Below, in pieces: positions 45,191 to 54,508 of a DNA stretch of 64,000 nt. The stretch's first letter is position 1; every line of letters begins with the position of its first letter. The notes beneath the pieces are model-generated. The model was not told the DNA's origin, made no database searches, and was given only the letters and a program-made list of their open reading frames with translations. This DNA comes from JBBQFI01 sp038321775 (GTDB taxonomy: Bacteria; Verrucomicrobiota; Verrucomicrobiia; Chthoniobacterales; UBA10450): assembly GCA_038321775.1 (NCBI GenBank), contig JBBQFI010000002.1, positions 186,001 through 250,000 of the forward strand, in the 5' to 3' direction. Made by a program: the position numbers and the translations under genes.

Positions 45191-47779
45191 ATGATTCAGG
45201 ATTTGAAATTTGCAGTTCGGCAACTTTTTAAAGCGCCGGGGTTCACCATTGCGGCGGTGATTGTGCTGGCGCTGGGAATCGGCGCGAACACAGCGGTTTT
45301 CAGTTTGGTCCATACGCTCTTTCTCGCGCCGCCGGCTTATTCCAAGCCTAACGAGTTGGTCCAGATTTTCTCGCAAGACAAAAAAAATCCAAAGAGCTAT
45401 CGCGGATCTTCGTATCCGACATACCGCGACATCCGCGCGCAAAATAGCATTTTCAGCGATGTCATGGGATACAATCTCGCCCTCGTCGGTCTCGGCCAGA
45501 AGGGTGATACGCGACGCGCGTTCGCTGCCATCGTCAGCGCGAATTATTTTTCCGTGCTCGGTGTTCCTCTCGCACAAGGTCGCGCGTTCCTGCCGGAAGA
45601 GGAAACTCCAGGCGGCAATACGCAGGTCGCGATTGTGAGCAACAACTATTGGCTCAAACACAATCGGCCCGCTCTCGGTTCGGCTTTATTGATCAACGGA
45701 AGGCCGTTCACAATTGTCGGCGTTTCGCCGAGAGGTTTTACCGGCACGCTGCAAATTTTTTCCCCGGAAGTTTGGCTGCCCCTGAGCGTTTACGATGCGG
45801 TGCAGAATGATTTTCAATCGTCCGATAAGAAGACGGTGTTGGGCGACCGCTCGGGACAACAATTACTCCTCATCGGCCGCCTCAAACCGGGCATGACCGC
45901 AAACGCGGCCGAGCCGTCTCTCAAAGGGTTGGCGGCGAATCTGGAAAAAACATTTCCGGTCGAACAAAAAGATCAAACATTCCAGATAGCGCCGGTCTCG
46001 CGTTCGTCGGTCAGCTCAAGTCCGCCTGACGACAGCGAAATGACGAAGATCATTCCGTTACTGCTTGGCATGGCGGTGGTCGTGTTACTCGTGGCGTGTC
46101 TCAATCTCGCGAACATGTTGCTCGCGCGCGGCACGGCGCGACGGAAGGAAATCGCGACTCGTCTCGCGCTCGGCGGCAGTCGCTCCCGTATTGTGCGACA
46201 ACTTCTCACGGAAGGTCTGGTCCTCGCTCTTCTCGGAGGCGCGGGCGGCCTTCTTCTCGGTTTGTGGTCATCCGATCTTCTTGTCGGTTCACTTCCTCAT
46301 TTCATGCCCGTTGATATTGTTTGGATAAGCGGACCTAAACCGGCCGTCCTGGCGGCTACGTTCGGCTTTTGTTTACTCAGCACGCTCGCGTTCGCGCTGG
46401 GACCGGCCCTGAAACTTTCGCGTCGCGCGGTAATTGGCGATCTAAAACAACAAGCGGGCGAAGACGTTGTGGTGCGGCGCTGGAAATTTCTGCCGCGCCA
46501 TCCGCTCGTCGTAGTGCAGATTGCATTTTCGCTCGCTCTGCTGACGGCGGCGACGCTGTTCATTCGCGGAGCAAACAAAGCTGCTTCCGTCGATACGGGT
46601 TTGAAACCGGGCGCAAGTTTCCTGCTCGAGACGGATGCGAGCCTGGCTGGTTACGAACCAAAGCGCGCAGAGGAACTTTATCGCAATTTAAATGCGCGCC
46701 TCGCTGCCTTGCCGGGCGTCGAACACGCAGCCATCAGTGCGACGGTTCCGTTCGGGATGATTTCGCTAAGCAAAAATGTGCAGCGCGCTGGGATCCGTCC
46801 CGGCCCCGACGACAAACCAGCCACCGCGGCGGAAGGTCTCGCTTTTAACGCAACCTGGAACAGCGTTGGCGTGGATTATTTTCAGGCGGTTGGTTTACCT
46901 GTCGTGCGCGGTCGTGCTTTCAATGAATCGGAAGCCACGCAGTCCGGCACCACGCGCGTGGCGATTATCGATGACGTGCTTGCGAAAAAACTCTGGCCGA
47001 ATGGCGACGCGCTCGGCCAGCGCATTCAATTTGCAGGCGATAACGCGCCGCGCGCAAAAGGTAACGGCGGGAATAGCATGGGAATGAGCGAGGATCTGAG
47101 CGGCCAGATCAAACCCGACGAAACCATTGAAATTGTCGGCATCGTGCCGGCGACGCGCCACGCGTTGTTCGAAAAAGATCCGAGCGGCGCGATCTACTTG
47201 CCGTTTGTGCAGGGATTTCAAAGCGACGTTTCATTCTTTATTCGATTTCACTCGCTCCCAACCGGGAATGAATCCGCTACGGCCGATCTGTTGCGGCGCA
47301 CCGTGCGCGATGTCGATCCCGCGATTCCAATTATTTCCCTGCGAACTTTTGCGCAACATCTCGATGCCAATCTGCAACTTTGGATTGTGCGGACAGGCGC
47401 TGCGTTGTTCTCCATCTTCGGTGTCCTCGCATTAGGTCTGGCGGTCGTTGGTCTTTACGGCGTGAAAGCGTACTCGGTCGCGCGGCGCACGCGTGAGATC
47501 GGGATTCGTATGGCGTTGGGCGCGCAACGCGGCGCGGTCCTGCGCATGATCATGCGCGAAGGTCTAATCATGCTGCTGTGCGGCGTGACGCTCGGTCTCG
47601 TGCTCGCGATGGGGACGGGAAAAATTCTTAGCGGAATACTTTATCAAGTCGGTCCGCTCGATCCGATCGCATTCACGGTCGCGCCTTTGTTGCTCGCAGT
47701 GGCGGCGCTGGGAGCGACGTGGCTACCCGCACGCCGTGCGACGCGTGTGGATCCGATGCGCGCGTTGCGCACAGAGTAG
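45191..47779 (+). CDS. ADOP-type (MacB/FtsX-like) permease, copy 2
   Basis: 862 residues, about three quarters identical to copy 1 by eye, with the same first 30 residues nearly unchanged. The same order of domains is present: N-terminal helix, MacB-type domain, LNLANMLLARGTARRKEIATR, second MacB domain and GLYGVKAYSVARRTREIGIRMALG. The main differences are in the periplasmic segments (for example RPALGSALLINGRPF versus a different linker), as expected if these meet different partners. It lies 60 bases after copy 1. Confidence 0.9.
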   Translation: MIQDLKFAVRQLFKAPGFTIAAVIVLALGIGANTAVFSLVHTLFLAPPAYSKPNELVQIFSQDKKNPKSYRGSSYPTYRDIRAQNSIFSDVMGYNLALVGLGQKGDTRRAFAAIVSANYFSVLGVPLAQGRAFLPEEETPGGNTQVAIVSNNYWLKHNRPALGSALLINGRPFTIVGVSPRGFTGTLQIFSPEVWLPLSVYDAVQNDFQSSDKKTVLGDRSGQQLLLIGRLKPGMTANAAEPSLKGLAANLEKTFPVEQKDQTFQIAPVSRSSVSSSPPDDSEMTKIIPLLLGMAVVVLLVACLNLANMLLARGTARRKEIATRLALGGSRSRIVRQLLTEGLVLALLGGAGGLLLGLWSSDLLVGSLPHFMPVDIVWISGPKPAVLAATFGFCLLSTLAFALGPALKLSRRAVIGDLKQQAGEDVVVRRWKFLPRHPLVVVQIAFSLALLTAATLFIRGANKAASVDTGLKPGASFLLETDASLAGYEPKRAEELYRNLNARLAALPGVEHAAISATVPFGMISLSKNVQRAGIRPGPDDKPATAAEGLAFNATWNSVGVDYFQAVGLPVVRGRAFNESEATQSGTTRVAIIDDVLAKKLWPNGDALGQRIQFAGDNAPRAKGNGGNSMGMSEDLSGQIKPDETIEIVGIVPATRHALFEKDPSGAIYLPFVQGFQSDVSFFIRFHSLPTGNESATADLLRRTVRDVDPAIPIISLRTFAQHLDANLQLWIVRTGAALFSIFGVLALGLAVVGLYGVKAYSVARRTREIGIRMALGAQRGAVLRMIMREGLIMLLCGVTLGLVLAMGTGKILSGILYQVGPLDPIAFTVAPLLLAVAALGATWLPARRATRVDPMRALRTE

Positions 47780-47821
47780 TTTTAAGGCGACCACTCGCGC
47801 CTCGCCTTTTAATAATTTCCC

Positions 47822-47869
47822 TGAATCCAAACCGCGGATAAGCGGCATCTCAATGGAAACCCGATATCC
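47822..47869 (+). repeat. ADOP leader repeat, copy 3 (diverged)
   Basis: It shares TGAATCCAAAC, GGCATCTCAATGGAAA with the leaders of copies 1 and 2 but lacks the AAGG ribosome binding site before the ATG at 47870. Confidence 0.55.
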
Positions 47870-50413
47870 ATGATTCAAGATTTTGAATTCGCCACCCGGC
47901 AATTGCTGAAATCGCCGGCTTTCACAGCGGTTGCGATACTGACGCTGGCTCTCGCCATCGGTGTGAACTCCGCCATGTTTGCGCTCGTTAATGGTGTCGT
48001 CCTGCGGCAAATGATCCCGCTCCGACCGCAGGAAGTAGTAAACGTTTTCACCGCGCGACAAAACGCGAGCCACGACTATCGACCATTCTCGCATACGGAA
48101 TATCGCGAGCTGCGCACAAACGGTGGCGACTTGTTTGTCGACGTGGCCGCGCTTGAATTCGCCGTCGCTGGCATCGGACGCGACCACGAGATGCGGCGTA
48201 GTTTCGCATTCCTGACTTCAGAAAACTTTTTCTCGCTCATGGGCGTGCAAGCGCTGCGCGGCCGATTTTATAATGCCGAGGAATGTCGGCCCAATGCAAA
48301 CATACCGGTCGTGGTGGCGAGCTACGCGTTCTGGAAACGCATGGGCGGTCGCGCGGATTTTGTCGGCAGCACGCTCCAGGTCAATCAGCAGCCTTACACT
48401 GTGATCGGAATCACGCCGGACGGATTCAGTGGCGTGAGTGCGTTGATCGCGCCCGATATTTGGCTGCCGCTCGGCATGCATGCGCAGCTTGGCTCCGCTT
48501 TTGCCGATTCCGAAGATCTGCACGATTTGGCTAATCCGAAAAATTTTGCGCTTATTGTCACCGCGCGATTGAAACCCGGCCTAACGACCGACGCGGCGAA
48601 AGCGCGCCTACCGGTAGAAGCCAAACGCCTCACAGCAATTCAACCGCCGGATGCCGAAGGTGCGCGCGAATTGCAAATCCAGACGCCGTCTCGTTTCAGT
48701 ATTAGCACAACGCCGCAGGATGATGGACCGGTCACGCTCATCGGGACGTTACTCATGTGCATGGCCGGCGCGGTCCTCCTCATCGCGAGTTTAAATCTGG
48801 CCAACATGTTGCTCGCGCGCGGCACTGCCCGTTCGAAGGAAATCGCTCTTCGTCTCGCGCTCGGCGCATCGCGCTGGCGAATCGTCCGTCAATTACTCTG
48901 CGAAGGTTTGCTGCTCGCAGTCCTTGGAGGATTCGTCGGACTGCTCGTCAGCGTCTGGGCCAACGATCTTCTGCTCAATTCGATGGTCACGCTGTTGGGT
49001 TCGATGAATTTCTCGTTTGTCGTCAATCTGCATCCGGACGCGGCCGTGCTCACTGTCACTTTTCTTTTTTGTGTGCTCGCGACAGTATTCTTCAGTCTCG
49101 GGCCCGCACTGAAAGCCACCCGCGCTGATTTGGTTAACGATCTCAAACAACAAGTTGGCGAACCGGCGCGCATCGGACGCTTCAACCGTTTCTTCGCGCC
49201 GCGCCATATTTCTGTGATGGCGCAAATAGCGCTTTCCCTCATGCTGCTGTTTAGCGCGGGCCTGTTTTTTCGCGGCGCTCTCAAAGCGAGCGGCATGAAT
49301 CCAGGATTCCAGCCCGCGGGCGATTTGGTGACGGAGTTTGATTTCACCCTGATCAAAAAAGATCCGGCGGAAGCGAGGCGTCTGATGTTTGCGGCCACCC
49401 ATCGAGCGGCGGAATTGCCCGGAGTACAGATCGCCGCCCTTAGCACCATGTTGCCCTACGGCAATTTCACGAATACGCGCCGTATCATGTCGATGAAAGA
49501 GGCGCTGCCCACCGATCCGAAAGCGCCAGATCCCGGCGCGGGCGCACTTTATACTTCCATCACGCCCGGTTACTTCGACACCATCGGCGTGAAGATTTTG
49601 CGCGGCCGCGATTTCACTCAAGCGGAAGCGGAAAACAAAGACACGCCGCGCGTGGCCATCATCGATGATGAAATGGCGAAGAAACTTTTTCCCAATGAAG
49701 ACGCCGTCGGTCAACACATTCGGTATACGCAACCGCCCAAGGACGGTTCGCCTAACGACATCGTGATTGTCGGCGTAGTCAGTTCACACCGGCATGATGT
49801 GCAAAGCGATACCCTGAATCGCCGGCTCTTTATCCCGCTTGCGCAAGGCTACCTCGGCAATGTTTACCTGCACATCCGCTTCGCTTCGAAAGATCGCCAA
49901 GTCCTTGTCAATTTTATCCCGACGCTTCGTCAAGCTTTCCGCCAGATAGATCCAGACCTGCCGATCCTCAGCATTGCCCCTTTTAGCGATCTGATGGAAA
50001 AGAGCGTCGGTCTTTGGATCGTTAGGCTGGGCGCAATCTTGTTTGGTCTCTTCGGCGGGATTGCTCTTCTGCTCGCGGTCGTCGGAGTGTATGGCGTAAA
50101 GGCATATGCGGTCGCTTGTCGCACACGAGAGATCGGCATTCGCATGGCTCTCGGCGCCAATCGCAGCGACGTCTTCGCGCTCATCATGAGACAGGGCGTG
50201 TTACAAACGGTCCTGGCGTTAGCCTTCGGAATCCTATTGTCGCTCGCGGCAGGTCGAGTCCTTGCTCAAATACTCTTTCAAGTCAGTCCGGCCGATCCGC
50301 TGTCGTTGCTCACCTCCGCCACACTACTTTCTGCTGCGGCGTTACTGGCGTGTTTTCTTCCGGCGCGACGCGCGATGCGCGTTAGCCCAATGACTGCGCT
50401 GCGGACCGAATGA
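47870..50413 (+). CDS. ADOP-type (MacB/FtsX-like) permease, copy 3
   Basis: 847 residues, the most diverged of the three. It keeps DFEFATRQLLKSPAFTAVAI, LNLANMLLARGTARSKEIALR and GVYGVKAYAVACRTREIGIRMALG. The periplasmic segments are about 40-50 percent identical to copies 1 and 2 by eye. It holds three copies of the TCGTTAGG word. The stop codon at 50411-50413 abuts the convergent gene ending at 50414. No ATPase is present in the cluster. Confidence 0.9.
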   Translation: MIQDFEFATRQLLKSPAFTAVAILTLALAIGVNSAMFALVNGVVLRQMIPLRPQEVVNVFTARQNASHDYRPFSHTEYRELRTNGGDLFVDVAALEFAVAGIGRDHEMRRSFAFLTSENFFSLMGVQALRGRFYNAEECRPNANIPVVVASYAFWKRMGGRADFVGSTLQVNQQPYTVIGITPDGFSGVSALIAPDIWLPLGMHAQLGSAFADSEDLHDLANPKNFALIVTARLKPGLTTDAAKARLPVEAKRLTAIQPPDAEGARELQIQTPSRFSISTTPQDDGPVTLIGTLLMCMAGAVLLIASLNLANMLLARGTARSKEIALRLALGASRWRIVRQLLCEGLLLAVLGGFVGLLVSVWANDLLLNSMVTLLGSMNFSFVVNLHPDAAVLTVTFLFCVLATVFFSLGPALKATRADLVNDLKQQVGEPARIGRFNRFFAPRHISVMAQIALSLMLLFSAGLFFRGALKASGMNPGFQPAGDLVTEFDFTLIKKDPAEARRLMFAATHRAAELPGVQIAALSTMLPYGNFTNTRRIMSMKEALPTDPKAPDPGAGALYTSITPGYFDTIGVKILRGRDFTQAEAENKDTPRVAIIDDEMAKKLFPNEDAVGQHIRYTQPPKDGSPNDIVIVGVVSSHRHDVQSDTLNRRLFIPLAQGYLGNVYLHIRFASKDRQVLVNFIPTLRQAFRQIDPDLPILSIAPFSDLMEKSVGLWIVRLGAILFGLFGGIALLLAVVGVYGVKAYAVACRTREIGIRMALGANRSDVFALIMRQGVLQTVLALAFGILLSLAAGRVLAQILFQVSPADPLSLLTSATLLSAAALLACFLPARRAMRVSPMTALRTE

Positions 50414-51301
50414 TCACTTCAGCGGTCGCGCGACGAGAATGCCGGCATCGGTTCCGTAGCGATAAAGATAACTCGAGAGTCGCGAATCCACGACCACGTG
50501 TCCGTAATTGTGCGGCGAGGAAGCGTGCATAAAATGCAAACCGTCATTCGTGCGCAAGGCGAGGCCAACGTGCGAGGTGGAATATAATCCTGTTCGATCG
50601 CGCGAAATAATCCCAATGATGTCGCCGGAACGAAGCTTCGATTCGATCCCGGCCACGCGACTCTTCGGAATCATGTAGAATGCGCGCGAACTCACGCGCG
50701 CTTCCATTTGTCCAAGCGGACGAAGCAATCGGCGATTCGCTTTTAAATAACGATAGTGCCGCCAACCCACGGTCATCTCGCGCGCGGAATGCGGAACGCT
50801 CACGCCGCTAAGAGCGCGCGTGAGATCATCAACCAGGCCGCGCTGATCGTTATCGTAAAGCCAGTCTTCGAGATAATGGAGTCGCGACAAATATTCGCCG
50901 GTGCATTCACCGCCGCGGTAGCGATCGAGTTCCACGTAATGCAACAATCGTCCAGGCGTCCAGTCCTCGGCTGATTCGTCGAGCATGCGCGCGAAGCCGA
51001 GCGCGATTTCGAAAAACGTCCAGCAATCCATGCCGTTCATATTCACGGAAGCCGCTTCGATACGATTATCGATTTCGAGCGTGAACGATCTGTAACGCGT
51101 CCCGACAAGGGCGCGACCAACCGCGGCCGTTCGTTCGCCAATCGGAAGAGACTTCCAGTCATTCGCTTTCGCCAGCGCAACGAGCCGATCGAATCGATCG
51201 TGGCCTTTGAAGACCGTTGTGAATGGCAGGCGCGGTTCGGCCAAAGCCACGGAGTTAAAGAGGCAGAAGATAAGAGCAGAAATTTTTGCGAGGCGCATCA
51301 T
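50414..51301 (-). CDS. exported DUF1460 / N-acetylmuramoyl-L-alanine amidase-like protein
   Basis: 295 residues with a signal peptide (ISALIFCLFNSVALA). The NMNGMDCWTFFEIALGFARM segment is the catalytic Cys motif of the DUF1460 (PF07313) group, which is related to NlpC/P60 cysteine peptidases. SGDIIGIISRDRTGLYSTSHVGLALR carries the His motif, and LHFMHASSPHNYGHVVVD the third polar residue. It would cut amide bonds in peptidoglycan peptides or a similar substrate. It converges on permease copy 3 with no gap. Confidence 0.85.
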   Translation of the reverse strand: MMRLAKISALIFCLFNSVALAEPRLPFTTVFKGHDRFDRLVALAKANDWKSLPIGERTAAVGRALVGTRYRSFTLEIDNRIEAASVNMNGMDCWTFFEIALGFARMLDESAEDWTPGRLLHYVELDRYRGGECTGEYLSRLHYLEDWLYDNDQRGLVDDLTRALSGVSVPHSAREMTVGWRHYRYLKANRRLLRPLGQMEARVSSRAFYMIPKSRVAGIESKLRSGDIIGIISRDRTGLYSTSHVGLALRTNDGLHFMHASSPHNYGHVVVDSRLSSYLYRYGTDAGILVARPLK

Positions 51302-51387
51302 CGAACCTTTCCGACAGGATCATTCATCCGCAAGTGACGTGCCCACGGATGCGGAAATTGAACCCAATTTCGACTGAGCCCGAACTC

Positions 51388-51873
51388 TTATCCCTTCGGC
51401 TCGTCACCCGGAACCAGCATCACCGGACAGGATGCGCGCTTAAGCACTCCCTCGGTCACGCTTCCGACCAGTAAATTGTACATCGCGCCGTGCCCATGCC
51501 GGCCCATCACAATTGCATCGGCCTTCACCGCGCCCGCGCATTCCAGAATTTCTTCGACCACGTTGCCATCCGGTTCGTGCAGGATCGCATTTAAACCGGA
51601 ACGCTTAATTCCAGCCTGCCATTCTTCCAGTTTCTTTTTTTGCTCCTCGTTAGGCATGATCGGACGTCCCACCATTTCCGAACCGGGAGCTGGAACCAGT
51701 TCAGGCATGCCAAGCGCTCCGTAACCCAGCGGACTGGCAGGAAGAGGCCGCGAAATTTCGCAGACATGCACGATGTGAATTTGCGCACTGAACGCTTTGG
51801 CCAGGTCCCGCGCCAGGTCGAGTACGTGCGGCGTCGCCGGAGAAAAATCGATCGGCACCAAAATAATTTTCAT
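51388..51873 (-). CDS. universal stress protein (UspA family)
   Basis: 161 residues. KIILVPIDFSPATPHVLDLARDLA is the N-terminal motif, and GRHGHGAMYNLLVGSVTEGVLKRA is the ATP-binding G-x2-G-x9-G-(S/T) loop; PVMLVP ends the fold. An insertion of about 15 residues lies near position 45-60. Its ATG (51871-51873) overlaps the TGA of the upstream peptidase gene by 4 bases (ATGA), suggesting translational coupling. Confidence 0.93.
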   Translation of the reverse strand: MKIILVPIDFSPATPHVLDLARDLAKAFSAQIHIVHVCEISRPLPASPLGYGALGMPELVPAPGSEMVGRPIMPNEEQKKKLEEWQAGIKRSGLNAILHEPDGNVVEEILECAGAVKADAIVMGRHGHGAMYNLLVGSVTEGVLKRASCPVMLVPGDEPKG

Positions 51874-54383
51874 CTTGTTGAAGTTTCGAGCCGCGGAGTT
51901 CGCACTAAAATTTCTGTTCCATTTCCGAAACCGCTAAAACGCAATGAATATACACCTGCGCCCGCATTTGGCGCGTTTATCACCATATCGTTGAGTCCCG
52001 CGCGGTCGGCCGTCGCAACTGTTTGCCCGGCCTGATTCACCAAATCGACGTGCAGATTGTTTCCCTGCAAAACATTGACCGGAACTTGCAGCGCGCCTTC
52101 TCCCTTCCAATAAAAATAATGATCCTGAATCTCGACATTTTCGGGTTGCCGATAAAACGGATTGAGAATCACGCGATCGATTCCGTTCAAAACCTGCAGA
52201 TCGCACATCGGGCAACTGTGAATTTCATCCCAGATATTCGGGCGACCCGGTTGGAAACATTCGCTCTTGTAGTGAAGGAAAAATGCGATCTTCAAATTGT
52301 AAGTCAGGATTTGCCCGGGAAACGGCGCGCTGATTTCCAATACAATCGGATCTGGTTTCGTTCCGGTGGAAATCCAAAATGATGACGTATCCGTGTAGGT
52401 TTGCGTGACCACGCCGTTCACAAAAATCCGCGCGTTCACCTTCGCGCCAAAATCAAAAGCGAAGCCGGAGGAAAAACACCGGCCGCCAAGCGCATTCACT
52501 TCCGGGAAAGTGATGTTGAAATAATCGACGTCGTTCGAGGGATAAATGCTCAGGTTTTGAATACGCAAGGTCGGTTGCCCGCCTGCACTCCACGGATAAC
52601 CCTTCGTTCCCAGGATGCGGCTGCCCGTTCCCAGCGGAGTCGCGCCGGCAAGTGTGTTGTTGTTGTTGGGCGAAGCTGGATTCGGATTGCCGCCGGGCCG
52701 ATCGAAGATGTCGCCTTGCGTTGGAATCACGTACGAGCAAAGCCCGACGGCGCACCACGCATTGGTGACTGATTCAACTTCGCTCGAATTGTCGCCGTAA
52801 AGATCCGCCGCCGCGCTGATGGAACCGGCGCGCGCGTCGACGAAAGCAGAAGCGGAAGTGAGATAACGAGTGAGCGTCCGATAGGCGATGTTTCTCCCCT
52901 TCACCATGCCAACGCCGGCGACGTTGTAGGCAGAACTAAGCTCGGCATTCGTCCCAGTTCCTCCGTCACAAAGCAACGCGTACCAGCGATTCTGCACGCT
53001 GCCGTTGTTGTGTGGATCAATGCTTGTCGTTTGCCAGAAATTTCCTTTGTAGGTGTCGGGATTGTTGAAGTTTTTCGGCGTAAGCAGATCGCGGCAAATG
53101 GCGGGAGCGACACATCCTTTATCATCGCCGATAACCCATTCTTTTTTTGTTCCGCCTTCGAGCCATTGCTCGACCATTTGGCCAAAAATATCGCAATACG
53201 ATTCGTCCAAAGCGGCGGACTCCTTGGTCGCGTCGTACGTAAGATTGGCGGTTTGTTCGATGACGCTATGCGTGAATTCATGCCCGATGATGTCGAGCGT
53301 GTTGTAATCGTCATTGTCGCCGGCATTCGCCAAGCCGATGCGAATACTGCCGCCACCGCCGGTCGCATTCTGACCGGCGTTCTCCATGTTCGGATCGTTT
53401 AAGATCGTCATGCTGCCGTTTTTGCCGTCGTAGCTCAGACGATTATGAATCAGGTGATAGTAGTCGTAAGCCGCGCGCAGACCCCAATAGGAAGTCACGA
53501 CCGAAGGATTGTTCCCCGCCCAATTATTGTCGTCGTCCGAGATATCGACGCGCTTGTTCGCGGTATCGAGCAAAGCAGCGGTGAGCAAAGTGTCATCACA
53601 ATCATCGATCAGATAAAAGCGCTCGGCCTTCTTCTGCGTGTTCATGCTCTTCGTCCCGCGAAACGTGACTGGACCCGAGCCGAGATAACACGCCGGAAAC
53701 AGCGGCAACTCTTTCACCACCGAACCGTCCGCCGCGTTAATGTAGATTTGGCGCGACTTGTCGAATGGCGTCACGTAGACCTTGAACATCCACGCCAGTC
53801 GTCGCTCACCGCCTGTGCTCTTTGGATCCTCTGTAAAAAGCAGCTGCCCTTTCGGTCGATAGCCGGTCGCGTTTGGATTTTGACTCGTTAGGTCATCAAC
53901 AAGCTTATCGTCCCGAAAATATCGTTCCGCCGGGATACTCCGATGAACGATCTCCCACGCCTGCTCCTCCGAGATTTGCGGCGCGGTTGTTGGCGGCTGA
54001 AAATCGTAGGCGAGTTTCCCGTTCGCGGAGACCGCCCAGCCATTTTTTGCCCTAACGAGAAATTCCGCATCCTCTACCTTGATCTCGCGGAAGAATTGCT
54101 TGTAACGATAATGAGTAATGTCGAGCTCGTCGGTTTCCGCGGATTTCGCGACCATTTCATTGCCCGGCGGAAGATGAAAAAGCGCCGCGTGATCTTTAAA
54201 CAGCGTCTTCGGATTGATTTTCGCGCCGGGCTTGAATGTGATCCAACCGGGCGTCGAGACCGGTTCCGCAATGTCGGTAATGTCGCCTTTCGGTTTCTTC
54301 CAATTCGGATCTTCACACGAAATGACGAGTGAAACGGCAATCGCCGGAATGAGCAGCTTCAGAAAAGAGACGTTCGGTTTCAT
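51870..54383 (-). CDS. M4 (thermolysin-type) metallopeptidase, lipoprotein
   Basis: 837 residues from ATG 54383; the frame is open 336 bases further upstream without conserved sequence. LLIPAIAVSLVISC is a lipoprotein signal peptide with Cys after VIS. A pro-region (about 25-240) precedes the catalytic domain with IIGHEFTHSVIEQ (His368, Glu369, His372) and ALDESYCDIFGQ. The peptidase ends near 560. The C-terminal 270 residues hold beta domains resembling bacterial pre-peptidase C-terminal domains, with several Cys. It is probably an outer-face or periplasmic protease. Confidence 0.92.
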   Translation of the reverse strand: MKPNVSFLKLLIPAIAVSLVISCEDPNWKKPKGDITDIAEPVSTPGWITFKPGAKINPKTLFKDHAALFHLPPGNEMVAKSAETDELDITHYRYKQFFREIKVEDAEFLVRAKNGWAVSANGKLAYDFQPPTTAPQISEEQAWEIVHRSIPAERYFRDDKLVDDLTSQNPNATGYRPKGQLLFTEDPKSTGGERRLAWMFKVYVTPFDKSRQIYINAADGSVVKELPLFPACYLGSGPVTFRGTKSMNTQKKAERFYLIDDCDDTLLTAALLDTANKRVDISDDDNNWAGNNPSVVTSYWGLRAAYDYYHLIHNRLSYDGKNGSMTILNDPNMENAGQNATGGGGSIRIGLANAGDNDDYNTLDIIGHEFTHSVIEQTANLTYDATKESAALDESYCDIFGQMVEQWLEGGTKKEWVIGDDKGCVAPAICRDLLTPKNFNNPDTYKGNFWQTTSIDPHNNGSVQNRWYALLCDGGTGTNAELSSAYNVAGVGMVKGRNIAYRTLTRYLTSASAFVDARAGSISAAADLYGDNSSEVESVTNAWCAVGLCSYVIPTQGDIFDRPGGNPNPASPNNNNTLAGATPLGTGSRILGTKGYPWSAGGQPTLRIQNLSIYPSNDVDYFNITFPEVNALGGRCFSSGFAFDFGAKVNARIFVNGVVTQTYTDTSSFWISTGTKPDPIVLEISAPFPGQILTYNLKIAFFLHYKSECFQPGRPNIWDEIHSCPMCDLQVLNGIDRVILNPFYRQPENVEIQDHYFYWKGEGALQVPVNVLQGNNLHVDLVNQAGQTVATADRAGLNDMVINAPNAGAGVYSLRFSGFGNGTEILVRTPRLETSTR

Positions 54384-54478
54384 AAGAAAAATCACCGCGC
54401 CCTTCGCGCCCTTTTTTTGCAGCGTAGGAAATTCGTATCGTGGGCTCAAGCAACAAGATTGAGAAATGAAATGAGATG

Positions 54479-54504
54479 CGACGGAAGCGAGCCGTCGTAT
54501 TTTT
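54479..54504 (+). terminator. terminator-like hairpin in the rarA leader
   Basis: CGACGG (54479-54484) pairs with CCGTCG (54492-54497) around a 7-base loop and is followed by TATTTTT. It lies 5 bases before the rarA ATG, so it would terminate or attenuate transcripts that start upstream of rarA. The hairpin is short, so this is a weak call. Confidence 0.3.
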
Positions 54505-54508
54505 CGTG

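Noticed and set aside
44804..45661. Minus-strand frame of 285 codons across the junction of ADOP copies 1 and 2.
   Set aside because: It is antisense to conserved FtsX sequence and is a shadow.
42482..47869. ADOP leader repeats as a CRISPR or mobile-element boundary.
   Set aside because: Only three diverged copies occur, each at a gene start and about 2.7 kb apart, with no spacer structure or terminal inverted repeats.
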